The notes below the pieces were generated by a model that worked only from the letters and a program-made list of their open reading frames with translations, was not told where the DNA came from and did not search any database. From positions 1 to 10,665 of the forward strand of contig DHAP01000005.1 in assembly GCA_002397465.1 (NCBI GenBank): 10,665 nt of DNA, written 5' to 3'. Both the position numbers and the translations under genes were made by a program. Numbering within the stretch: position 1 is the first letter of the stretch; each line of letters starts with the position of its first letter. This stretch comes from Caryophanales bacterium UBA4951 (GTDB lineage: Bacteria; Bacillota_I; Bacilli_A; RFN20; CAG-826). Positions 1-4,285 of the stretch are shown one piece after another.

Positions 1-2
1 CT

Positions 3-626
3 TTAAACTACCAATTTGTAATTGTTAATCAACTCATTAATCATTTTTTCTTTGTCAATTTCAATATTACTTTCCGCTGATATTTTTACTTCCATAACAA
101 CGCTTGTATCATAGCTAAAAGAAATTTCACACGCACCATCATAGTAATTAAGAATACTATACTCTATTTCATTGTTTATAAGATTTATGTTATTAGAATA
201 AAAAGGATAAAAATAAATATCAAACCTATTATAATTTGGCAAAATTTCAGAATCCTTATAAAAAGAAGCTTTCACTTCAAAATAATCGTATGATGAATTA
301 TAAATATCTTTTTCCTTTGAGGCATTGTTATCTATATGACCGGAAAAAGTTATACTAAAGAGTTTATAACCACTTGGGGATTCAAATTCACAAACTCCAA
401 AGTTAAAATCGCTATTTCTTTGAGCATTTTTTAAATCAATAATAAACTCTTTAACTTCATCAATGTTAGCGAAACTTGCATCCCACCAAATTCTATCTTT
501 GCCAGGCAAAATTAAATCACTATTAGAGTTCGAATCATTACTAGTACCAGTATTTCCACCACAACTAATGCAAACACAACTTGTGAATGTTAATAAAGCT
601 AGAAAAATCGGAATTATTTTCTTCAT
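3..626 (-). CDS. Putative secreted lipoprotein of unknown function
   Basis: A 207-residue protein with an N-terminal export signal (MKK, then the hydrophobic run IIPIFLALLTF) followed by a cysteine cluster, FTSCVCISCGG. Lipidation could be at Cys17 (FTSC), which best fits a lipobox, or at Cys19 or Cys22. A Ser/Asn/Gly-rich linker follows (about residues 23-36), as is common after the lipidated Cys. The rest (about 40-207) is rich in Tyr, Asn, Asp and Phe, looks like a soluble beta-rich domain, and matches no family I recognise. I chose the ATG at 624-626 over a start at 671 because GGTGAT lies 8 bases upstream and because the longer start would overlap the likely -10 box. The gene is AT-rich compared with the right part of the window and lies next to transposase debris, so recent acquisition is plausible. 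It ends with TAA two bases from the window edge. The function is unknown; the lipoprotein call is fairly safe. Confidence 0.7.
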   Translation of the reverse strand: MKKIIPIFLALLTFTSCVCISCGGNTGTSNDSNSNSDLILPGKDRIWWDASFANIDEVKEFIIDLKNAQRNSDFNFGVCEFESPSGYKLFSITFSGHIDNNASKEKDIYNSSYDYFEVKASFYKDSEILPNYNRFDIYFYPFYSNNINLINNEIEYSILNYYDGACEISFSYDTSVVMEVKISAESNIEIDKEKMINELINNYKLVV

Positions 627-665
627 ATCTATCACCAATGTTAATTTAGCACAGTAAAATTTTAA

Positions 666-694
666 ATTCAAGCATATTGTTTTAGATTTGTCAA
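666..694 (-). promoter_or_regulatory. Sigma-A-type promoter for the lipoprotein gene
   Basis: On the minus strand there is a perfect -35 TTGACA (689-694), a 17-bp spacer and a -10-like TTGAAT (666-671, four of six matches). The predicted start of transcription falls around 658, leaving a leader of roughly 30 bases with GGTGAT before the ATG at 626. The strong -35 and ideal spacing make up for the weak -10. Confidence 0.5.
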
Positions 695-819
695 GATATA
701 TGTAACCGCTTTTTTATTTTTTTTGAAAATATCAAGTTGCAAATCAGATGCAGCATTCATAGATTTTTAAATGCTTTACAATTTAATTGGTCTTTCTTGC
801 CGATAGAGGAGGACAGAAT

Positions 820-960
820 ATGACAAGAAGAAAATCTTTTACCCACTTAGATGTGGATGATCGAATGACGATTCAGGCGTATTTGAACCAAGGCTTATCT
901 TTAGCAAAGCTAATGGCTACGATATGTAGACGATCTCGAGAGAAAAGGAATGAAATTTAG
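820..960 (+). pseudogene. IS30-family transposase remnant, N-terminal helix-turn-helix only
   Basis: The ATG at 820-822 is preceded by a consensus AGGAGG (807-812, spacing 7), so the original start region is intact. The 46-codon reading frame begins MTRRKSFTHLDVDDRMTI and continues with YLNQGLSLAKL, the pattern of the IS30 N-terminal helix-turn-helix (F-x-H-L, then D/E-R-x-x-I, then L-x-x-G-x-S-x-x-x-I/L-A). It then runs into RRSREKRNEI and a TAG at 958-960. This looks like the family's R-S-x-S-T-I-S-R-E-I-K-R-N segment after small deletions. IS30 transposases are normally over 300 residues with a C-terminal DDE domain, and none of that is readable here, so the element is dead. A 46-residue DNA-binding peptide could still be made. 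Family assignment rests on the N-terminal pattern alone. Confidence 0.6.
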
Positions 961-1191
961 TGAGGACAGGAAGTTATTCATATCCGAAATGCGGTTGCCT
1001 CTACAATCACAAACTCGCAGTGCCTGTCCAAGTCGACCACACTGCGTCTATCATCGAATTGAATATCGAATAATGAACGCTCAGATTCTCTTTTTGAAGC
1101 AATAGAGAAATGGTAAATGAATCATCTAAAGATTGCTACAAAGTAGGGGTTACCTGCAAAGTTCAAACGGCATCGAGATAATTTTTCATAA
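961..1191 (+). pseudogene. Decayed coding remnant, probably transposase-derived
   Basis: Downstream of the IS30-like start the sequence still looks like old coding DNA but carries many stops. In the same frame as the 820 start, the stretch 1063-1191 reads NNERSDSLFEAIEKW, stop, MNHLKIATK, stop, GLPAKFKRHRDNFS, stop, with interrupting TAA at 1114-1116 and TAG at 1144-1146 and a final TAA at 1189-1191. In other frames, 961-1090 contains Cys-rich pieces such as PKCGCLYNHKL and ACPSRPHC. These may belong to the zinc-binding region that follows the helix-turn-helix in some IS30 proteins, but that is uncertain. The final stop lies 2 bp before a set of tandem repeats. It may derive from one element with an internal deletion or from two different elements; I cannot tell from sequence alone. 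Confidence 0.35.
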
Positions 1192-1193
1192 AA

Positions 1194-1270
1194 CCGTTTA
1201 ACGAGTGCACCCCCTCCCCATTATCCGTTTAACGAGTGCACCCCCTAGGACAAACCGTTTAACGAGTGGG
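1194..1270. repeat. Three tandem copies of a CCGTTTAACGAGTG motif
   Basis: The 14-base core CCGTTTAACGAGTG occurs at 1194-1207, 1225-1238 and 1255-1268, with periods of 31 and 30 bp (about three helical turns). Copies 1 and 2 continue identically with CACCCCCT, while copy 3 diverges to GGCC. The spacers between copies share no obvious similarity. The regular phasing suggests binding sites for one protein on one face of the helix. Some insertion sequences, for example the IS21 family, carry such multiple end repeats as transposase-binding sites, and the position just after a decayed reading frame fits an element end. No partner copies are seen elsewhere in the window. Confidence 0.6.
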
Positions 1271-1351
1271 CCTTCTTTTGCCTCAAAAAAGCCAAGAAAA
1301 GAGCATAATTTATCAAGTCAAGACCGGGCTACTATCAAGAAAAGGCCCATT
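1265..1351. repeat. Imperfect 16-bp inverted repeat pair flanking about 55 bp
   Basis: AGTGGGCCTTCTTTTG at 1265-1280 is matched in inverted orientation by CAAGAAAAGGCCCATT at 1336-1351, with 13 of 16 positions agreeing. The left arm begins inside the third tandem motif copy. The 55 bp between the arms is AT-rich and non-coding. It could be the ends of a tiny miniature element, a long-range hairpin or a chance match. It lies just upstream of the tRNA-Leu terminator on the plus strand. Confidence 0.3.
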
Positions 1352-1369
1352 AATCGTGGTTTTTGGCAC

Positions 1370-1400
1370 AAAAAAAGTGATACTCGTTTGTATCACTTTT
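1370..1400 (-). terminator. Rho-independent terminator of tRNA-Leu(CAA)
   Basis: There is a perfect 11-bp stem, AAAAGTGATAC (1373-1383) with GTATCACTTTT (1390-1400), and a 6-base loop. Read on the minus strand it is followed by seven T residues (1376 down to 1370). It lies 12 bases past the CCA end of the tRNA-Leu, so it terminates that transcript. Confidence 0.85.
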
Positions 1401-1412
1401 ATCGTTCTAATA

Positions 1413-1500
1413 TGGTGGGGGCGGAGGGAATCGAACCCTCAATCCATCACTGGCCCGCGATTTTGAGTCGCGTCCGTATACCTGATTCCGGCACGCCCCC
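1413..1500 (-). tRNA. tRNA-Leu, anticodon CAA
   Basis: An 88-base class II tRNA. The acceptor stem is GGGGGCG (1500-1494) paired with CGCCCCC (complement of 1417-1423), then discriminator A and an encoded CCA (complement of 1413-1415). The anticodon stem is CGCGA/TCGCG around the loop CTCAAAA, giving anticodon CAA and decoding UUG. A long variable arm follows, typical of tRNA-Leu, and the T arm is GAGGG-TTCGATT-CCCTC. All stems pair, so the gene appears functional. A strong terminator lies 12 bp downstream. It is isolated from other tRNAs and sits beside mobile-element debris and a broken second tRNA-Leu with the same anticodon, so it may have arrived by transfer. Confidence 0.93.
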
Positions 1501-1814
1501 GGATTGCGACATTTTACCACATCACAGCGAAGGAATGTGATAATTGTCAACGACTTCGTTCTCGCATAAACGTAGGACTCATAATGTTACGTACGCGACA
1601 TCAGATGGCAGTATGCCGTTTGATTTCGTGGACATTTTTTACGCCACCCGATTTCCGACCCCTTTTTTCGGGGTTTTGGAGCCTGTTTTTGGAGGTCATG
1701 CGAGAACATTTCAAGCGAGAACACCAATTTTTGGCTCTTTTGGCCGATTCCCATTTTTGGAAACTGGCTAATCATCGGCACTTTCGGCAGCGGCTTGTCT
1801 TCGCGTCCGTACTC
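1501..1814. other. Non-coding stretch between intact and broken tRNA-Leu, with small repeats
   Basis: I see no credible gene here on either strand: the open frames lack ribosome binding sites and have low-complexity translations. Visible structure includes a 10-bp inverted repeat (GTTCTCGCAT at 1558-1567, ATGCGAGAAC at 1698-1707), a 9-bp direct repeat GCGAGAACA (1700-1708 and 1715-1723), a short ACCCC/GGGGT hairpin at 1658-1674, and several CCAAAAA runs on the minus strand. It also shares the 11-mer TCGCGTCCGTA (1801-1811) with the anticodon arm region of the intact tRNA-Leu (1468-1478). It is best read as degraded or rearranged DNA. Transcription from the broken tRNA's promoter would cross it on the minus strand. 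Confidence 0.5.
1521..1550 (-). promoter_or_regulatory. Candidate promoter for tRNA-Leu(CAA)
   Basis: On the minus strand there is TTGACA (1545-1550), an 18-bp spacer and TGTGAT (1521-1526, four of six matches to TATAAT), about 20 bp before the mature 5' end at 1500. TAAAAT at 1511-1516 is an alternative -10, but it lacks a good -35 at proper distance. The -10 region also forms an inverted repeat, ATCACA with TGTGAT, separated by 9 bp. Confidence 0.45.
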
Positions 1815-1852
1815 TTTTGAGTCCCTTGCGTCTACCATTTCGCCATTCGGGC
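1815..1852 (-). pseudogene. Broken tRNA-Leu: 5' half ending in the anticodon loop
   Basis: On the minus strand the 38 bases begin GCCCGAATGGCGAAATGG, continue TAGACGCAAGGGACTCAAAA and then stop matching a tRNA. This is a standard tRNA-Leu 5' half: a 7-base acceptor strand, T8-G9, a D arm with GGTAGAC, the anticodon-stem strand AGGGA and the loop CTCAAAA (anticodon CAA). The required 3' stem strand TCCCT, a T arm with GGTTCGA and an acceptor strand TTCGGGC are absent from the next several hundred bases. The sequence instead continues GAGTACGGACGCG. An intron is unlikely because no matching 3' exon exists in the window: the acceptor of the intact tRNA-Leu at 1413-1500 pairs with its own 5' end. 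A recombination or deletion endpoint at the anticodon loop, a common integrase crossover site, fits best. Confidence 0.75.
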
Positions 1853-1861
1853 GCGAAAAGG

Positions 1862-1867
1862 ATTATA
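1862..1867 (-). promoter_or_regulatory. Perfect -10 box left over from the broken tRNA-Leu
   Basis: On the minus strand TATAAT (1862-1867) lies 9 bp before the first tRNA base at 1852, the normal distance for a tRNA promoter. No good -35 is visible at 16-18 bp spacing (the best is TTTCTT). The box would still direct transcription leftwards through the fragment. Confidence 0.5.
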
Positions 1868-1922
1868 GAATAAGGAAAGAAGAAAAGAAACACCAAAACT
1901 AGACATATTTGCCAAATCTTCA

Positions 1923-1950
1923 TTGAAAGAAAACCAAAAAGGCGCATATT
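1923..1950 (+). promoter_or_regulatory. Candidate promoter for the M20 peptidase gene
   Basis: TTGAAA (1923-1928, five of six matches), a 16-bp spacer and CATATT (1945-1950, four of six). This would start transcription near 1957, just ahead of the ribosome binding site GGAGG at 1963-1967. The match is moderate, so this is a candidate only. Confidence 0.35.
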
Positions 1951-1974
1951 AGGTGAGTTATTGGAGGACATATT

Positions 1975-3438
1975 ATGCCAGCATGGGCGATTGCCGTCGT
2001 ATCAATAGGAGGTGTTCTGCTTCTATTGATTTTTATTGTTTTGATCAGAACGATGCTTTTTAGGCCGAAGAAAAGAGCCAAAGATGAGGAAAAACCCGCT
2101 TCGATAGACAAAGAGAAAGCCGTTACCTCATTGCAAGCTTTGATCAGATGCAAAACCATCTCAACATCCGATCATAAAGACGAAGACAAGAATGAATTCG
2201 TCAAACTCAAGGAAACCCTTAGGACTACTTATCCTTTGGTTTTCAAGAATTGCGAATACCAAGAGCTCGGCCCAAAGGAACTATTGTTCCATTTAAAGGG
2301 CAAGAACGGCGATGAAAAGCACCCAGCCATCTTCATGGCTCACTTCGACGTCGTTTCAGTCGAACCCGATAGATGGACCGAAGACCCATTCGCCGGAGTC
2401 AGAAAGAACGGGGTCCTCTATGGAAGAGGCACCATTGACACCAAGGGAACCTTAAACGGAACCCTCCGCGGATGCGAAGAGCTTCTCCTTCATGGAGAGA
2501 GACCTGAACATGATTTCTATTTTGCCTTTGCTGGCGACGAAGAAGTCGCTGGCGGCAGCGCCAAACTCGCCGTCAAATACTTCAAAGACCATTCCATCGA
2601 CCCTTATTTGGTAATCGATGAAGGCGGTGCCGTCGTAAACGGCATATTCCCAGGCGTCAAAAAGAACACCGCTCTTATCGGAACGGCCGAAAAAGGTGCC
2701 TGTGCCATGGAATTCCATCTCGATGGAGAAGGCGGCCACGCTTCAGCCCCGGCGCCTCATACGCCAGTTGGAAGATTAGGAAAGTTGGCGGTCGACATCG
2801 AGGACCACCCCTTCCACTTCATTTTGTCGGAACCAGTCCGCGAGATGTTCGATATTCTCGGAAGAGAATCAACATTCACTTATCGCATGATTTTCGCGAA
2901 TTTGTGGCTCTTCAAACCCATTTTGAACAAACTGACCAAGAAGAGCGGAGGCCAGCTTAACGCCTTGGTGAGAACCACCGTCGCTTTAACACAGATGGAA
3001 GGCTCAAAAGCCACCAACATCATCCCGACCAAAGCCATGATCGGACTCAACATGAGGCTTATGCCGCCTGACAGCGTCGAATACGCTTCCGCAAGACTCA
3101 AGAAGCTTTCTGACAAGAACGGAATAGCCAGCACCCCAATCTTCTCCTACGCCTGGAACCCTTCAAGGATCTCCACGACCAAATCAGAAGGCTACTCCAA
3201 GATCAAAAACGCCATTGAAGGCACTTGGGGCGACGATACGTTAGTTAGCCCATACATGATGACAGCGTGCGCTGACGCCCGTTTCTATGGCGAAATAAGC
3301 GATAAAGTCTACCGCTTCTCCGCGATGAAACTAAGGCCAGAGCAAATGGAGATGATCCATGGCGACAACGAGCAGCTAAACGATGAGCAAATTGCCGAGA
3401 CCGTCGAGTTCTATTATCGACTAATGAGGTCGTTATAA
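1975..3438 (+). CDS. Membrane-anchored M20-family metallopeptidase (carboxypeptidase S-like)
   Basis: A 487-residue M20 zinc peptidase with an N-terminal transmembrane helix (about residues 4-29) followed by a basic stretch (RPKKRAK). The visible M20 motifs are AHFDVV (His123, Asp125), GRGTIDTKG (Asp155), GDEEVAGG (catalytic Glu189, ligand Glu190), VIDEGG (Asp215) and a C-terminal His462. His123, Asp155, Glu190, Asp215 and His462 would bind two metal ions. A dimerisation-type insert follows GEGGHASAP (His255). The layout matches carboxypeptidase S/PM20D1-type enzymes, which split C-terminal or N-acyl amino-acid bonds. The substrate is not predictable. The ATG is supported by GGAGG 7 bp upstream. 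The gene converges with a TetR-family gene and overlaps its 3' end by 25 bp, with no clear terminator between them. All key residues are present, so it should be active at the membrane; which side of the membrane the catalytic domain faces is not certain. Confidence 0.9.
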   Translation: MPAWAIAVVSIGGVLLLLIFIVLIRTMLFRPKKRAKDEEKPASIDKEKAVTSLQALIRCKTISTSDHKDEDKNEFVKLKETLRTTYPLVFKNCEYQELGPKELLFHLKGKNGDEKHPAIFMAHFDVVSVEPDRWTEDPFAGVRKNGVLYGRGTIDTKGTLNGTLRGCEELLLHGERPEHDFYFAFAGDEEVAGGSAKLAVKYFKDHSIDPYLVIDEGGAVVNGIFPGVKKNTALIGTAEKGACAMEFHLDGEGGHASAPAPHTPVGRLGKLAVDIEDHPFHFILSEPVREMFDILGRESTFTYRMIFANLWLFKPILNKLTKKSGGQLNALVRTTVALTQMEGSKATNIIPTKAMIGLNMRLMPPDSVEYASARLKKLSDKNGIASTPIFSYAWNPSRISTTKSEGYSKIKNAIEGTWGDDTLVSPYMMTACADARFYGEISDKVYRFSAMKLRPEQMEMIHGDNEQLNDEQIAETVEFYYRLMRSL

Positions 3439-3968
3439 TACGAAGAAGCCGTCAGCGTTAATACCTCTTCGCTGAGCGTTTCGACCTTCATCCTGCAGTT
3501 ATCCGAAATCCAAGTTTTAGATGTTAGCAAAAGCGAGCCAAGCAAAGACATCATCTTGATGGATTTGAGGTCCGCTTTTTCTTTTCCGACAGATGCGGAA
3601 ATCCCGTAAGAATACAAAAATGAACGACTGATTTTTTCCTCAAAACGAGGGCTGAATGAATTGACGATGGACATGAACAAAAGCTTGTTCGTCTTGATGG
3701 CAGTGAACATGGCGTTCAAATTGTCTCTTTCAAAAGATGCTGGTCCTTTGATGAACGGCGCAAGCTGGACGATAGTCTCATCTTCTAAAGCCGCCACCAC
3801 ATCATCCACGCCTTTGAAATGCAGATAGAAGGTAGAGCGGTTGACGTCCGCTTCTTTGGCAATGTCGAATATGCTCACGTCCAAAACACCATTTTTCGAA
3901 AGTAGTTTTATGCTTCCTTCAATGATTTCCTGTTCTGTTTTTCTAAATCTTCTATCAAAAGATCTCAT
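3414..3968 (-). CDS. TetR/AcrR-family transcriptional regulator
   Basis: A 184-residue one-domain-plus-ligand-pocket regulator. The N-terminal region has a TetR helix-turn-helix at about residues 31-52 (DVSIFDIAKEADVNRSTFYLHFK), with the family's recognition helix ending in the S-T-F-Y-x-H-F signature. The remaining mostly helical part would bind a ligand and dimerise; it resembles regulators of the DhaS type, but this is loose. I chose the ATG at 3966-3968 because the helix-turn-helix spacing from the N-terminus is then normal. An in-frame GTG at 4008-4010 would add 14 residues and neither start has a Shine-Dalgarno. A -10-like TATATT lies only 8 bp before the ATG, suggesting a nearly leaderless mRNA. 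TetR proteins often repress themselves and a neighbour. Likely targets are its own gene or the tRNA-side region, since the converging peptidase's promoter is far away. The ligand is unknown. Confidence 0.85.
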   Translation of the reverse strand: MRSFDRRFRKTEQEIIEGSIKLLSKNGVLDVSIFDIAKEADVNRSTFYLHFKGVDDVVAALEDETIVQLAPFIKGPASFERDNLNAMFTAIKTNKLLFMSIVNSFSPRFEEKISRSFLYSYGISASVGKEKADLKSIKMMSLLGSLLLTSKTWISDNCRMKVETLSEEVLTLTASSYYNDLISR

Positions 3969-3976
3969 ACAAATAA

Positions 3977-4003
3977 AATATAGCATTAGTCGGTATTTAT
4001 CAA
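3977..4003 (-). promoter_or_regulatory. Candidate promoter of the TetR gene, almost no leader
   Basis: On the minus strand, TTGATA (3998-4003), a 15-bp spacer and TATATT (3977-3982, five of six). The predicted start of transcription falls within one or two bases of the ATG at 3968. The spacer is shorter than ideal, which leaves room for activator or repressor control. Confidence 0.4.
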
Positions 4004-4013
4004 TAGACACTTT

Positions 4014-4035
4014 TCTATTAATAGATTATTATCTA
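4014..4035. promoter_or_regulatory. Overlapping palindromes, candidate TetR operator
   Basis: The perfect 12-bp palindrome TCTATTAATAGA (4014-4025) overlaps TAGATTATTATCTA (4022-4035; arms TAGAT/ATCTA with a 4-bp centre). They lie just upstream of the TetR promoter, and a related half, ATCAATAGAC, is at 3999-4008 over the -35 box. Dimeric TetR proteins bind such palindromes. AT-rich DNA forms palindromes easily, so this remains a candidate. Confidence 0.4.
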
Positions 4036-4050
4036 CGTTTTTTAAGAAAG

Positions 4051-4071
4051 AAAAAGCCAGGTTTCCCTGGT
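4051..4071 (-). terminator. Terminator of the tRNA-Leu/tRNA-Arg transcript
   Basis: On the minus strand there is a CCAGG-GAAA-CCTGG hairpin (4070-4057), extendable by A-T/G-C neighbours, then GC and TTTTTC. The stable GAAA tetraloop and T-run lie 6 bp after the CCA end of tRNA-Arg. It ends the tRNA transcript before the TetR gene region. Confidence 0.85.
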
Positions 4072-4076
4072 ATTAG

Positions 4077-4153
4077 TGGCGCGCCCGAGGCGATTCGAAC
4101 GCCTGACCTTAAGCTTCGGAGGCTTACGCTCTATCCAACTGAGCTACGGGCGC
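4077..4153 (-). tRNA. tRNA-Arg, anticodon CCG
   Basis: A 77-base tRNA. The acceptor GCGCCCG pairs with CGGGCGC, followed by discriminator G and encoded CCA (complement of 4077-4079). The D arm is GCTCAGTTGGATAGAGC, and the anticodon stem TAAGC/GCTTA closes the loop CTCCGAA, giving CCG (decodes CGG). The T arm is AGGCG-TTCGAAT-CGCCT. All arms pair. It is transcribed after tRNA-Leu(CAG), 8 bp downstream, as a two-gene unit ending in a terminator. Confidence 0.95.
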
Positions 4154-4161
4154 ATAAACAA

Positions 4162-4246
4162 TGGTGCACTGGATGAGATTTGAACTCACACCGGTTGCCC
4201 GACTAGCTCCTGAAACTAGCGCGTATACCAATTCCGCCACCAGTGC
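4162..4246 (-). tRNA. tRNA-Leu, anticodon CAG
   Basis: An 85-base class II tRNA. The acceptor GCACTGG (4246-4240) pairs with CCAGTGC, then discriminator A and encoded CCA (complement of 4162-4164). The D arm contains GGCGGAATTGGTATACGC, the anticodon stem CTAGT/GCTAG (one G-T pair) closes TTCAGGA, giving CAG (decodes CUG), and a long variable arm follows. The T arm is GTGAG-TTCAAAT-CTCAT. It leads the two-tRNA unit and starts only 19 bp after the stop of the alpha/beta hydrolase gene on the same strand. Confidence 0.95.
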
Positions 4247-4256
4247 ACGCCTAAGT

Positions 4257-4285
4257 ACTATACCCTTATGAAGCGAAAAAGTGAA
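4257..4285 (-). promoter_or_regulatory. Promoter of the tRNA-Leu/tRNA-Arg unit
   Basis: On the minus strand, TTCACT (4280-4285, four of six matches), a 17-bp spacer and TATAGT (4257-4262, five of six), 10 bp ahead of the tRNA-Leu 5' end. The -35 box lies inside the last codons of the hydrolase gene. Confidence 0.6.

Noticed and set aside
1194..1270. CRISPR array
   Set aside because: Only three short 14-bp cores with 16-17 bp gaps, the last copy diverging inside the repeat; no cas genes are present and spacers are far too short.
1205..1540. A 111-codon open frame on the plus strand
   Set aside because: It runs antisense through the tRNA-Leu(CAA) gene and its terminator, has no ribosome binding site, and encodes typical reverse-tRNA translation (GAEGIEPSIHHWPA).
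1521..1541. CRP-like binding site (ATCACA/TGTGAT)
   Set aside because: The half-sites face the wrong way and the spacing is 9 rather than 6; it overlaps the likely -10 box by chance.
1658..1674. Plus-strand terminator, ACCCC hairpin followed by TTT
   Set aside because: The stem is only 5 bp with a 7-base loop and a weak T-run, and there is no plus-strand gene just upstream.
1413..1852. Group I intron in a tRNA-Leu: 5' exon at 1852-1815 and 3' exon in the tRNA at 1413-1500
   Set aside because: The 5' strand GCCCGAA cannot pair with the 3' strand CGCCCCC, and the tRNA at 1413-1500 is complete by itself. No 3' exon with TTCGGGC is found.
1768..1971. A minus-strand open frame containing EWRNGRRKGLKR
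   Set aside because: That peptide is the translation of the broken tRNA-Leu; it is not a gene.
3841..4176. A 111-codon plus-strand open frame
   Set aside because: It lies antisense to the TetR gene start and tRNA-Arg; the end (GAPEAIRTPDLKLRRLTLYPTEL) is the usual reverse-tRNA translation.
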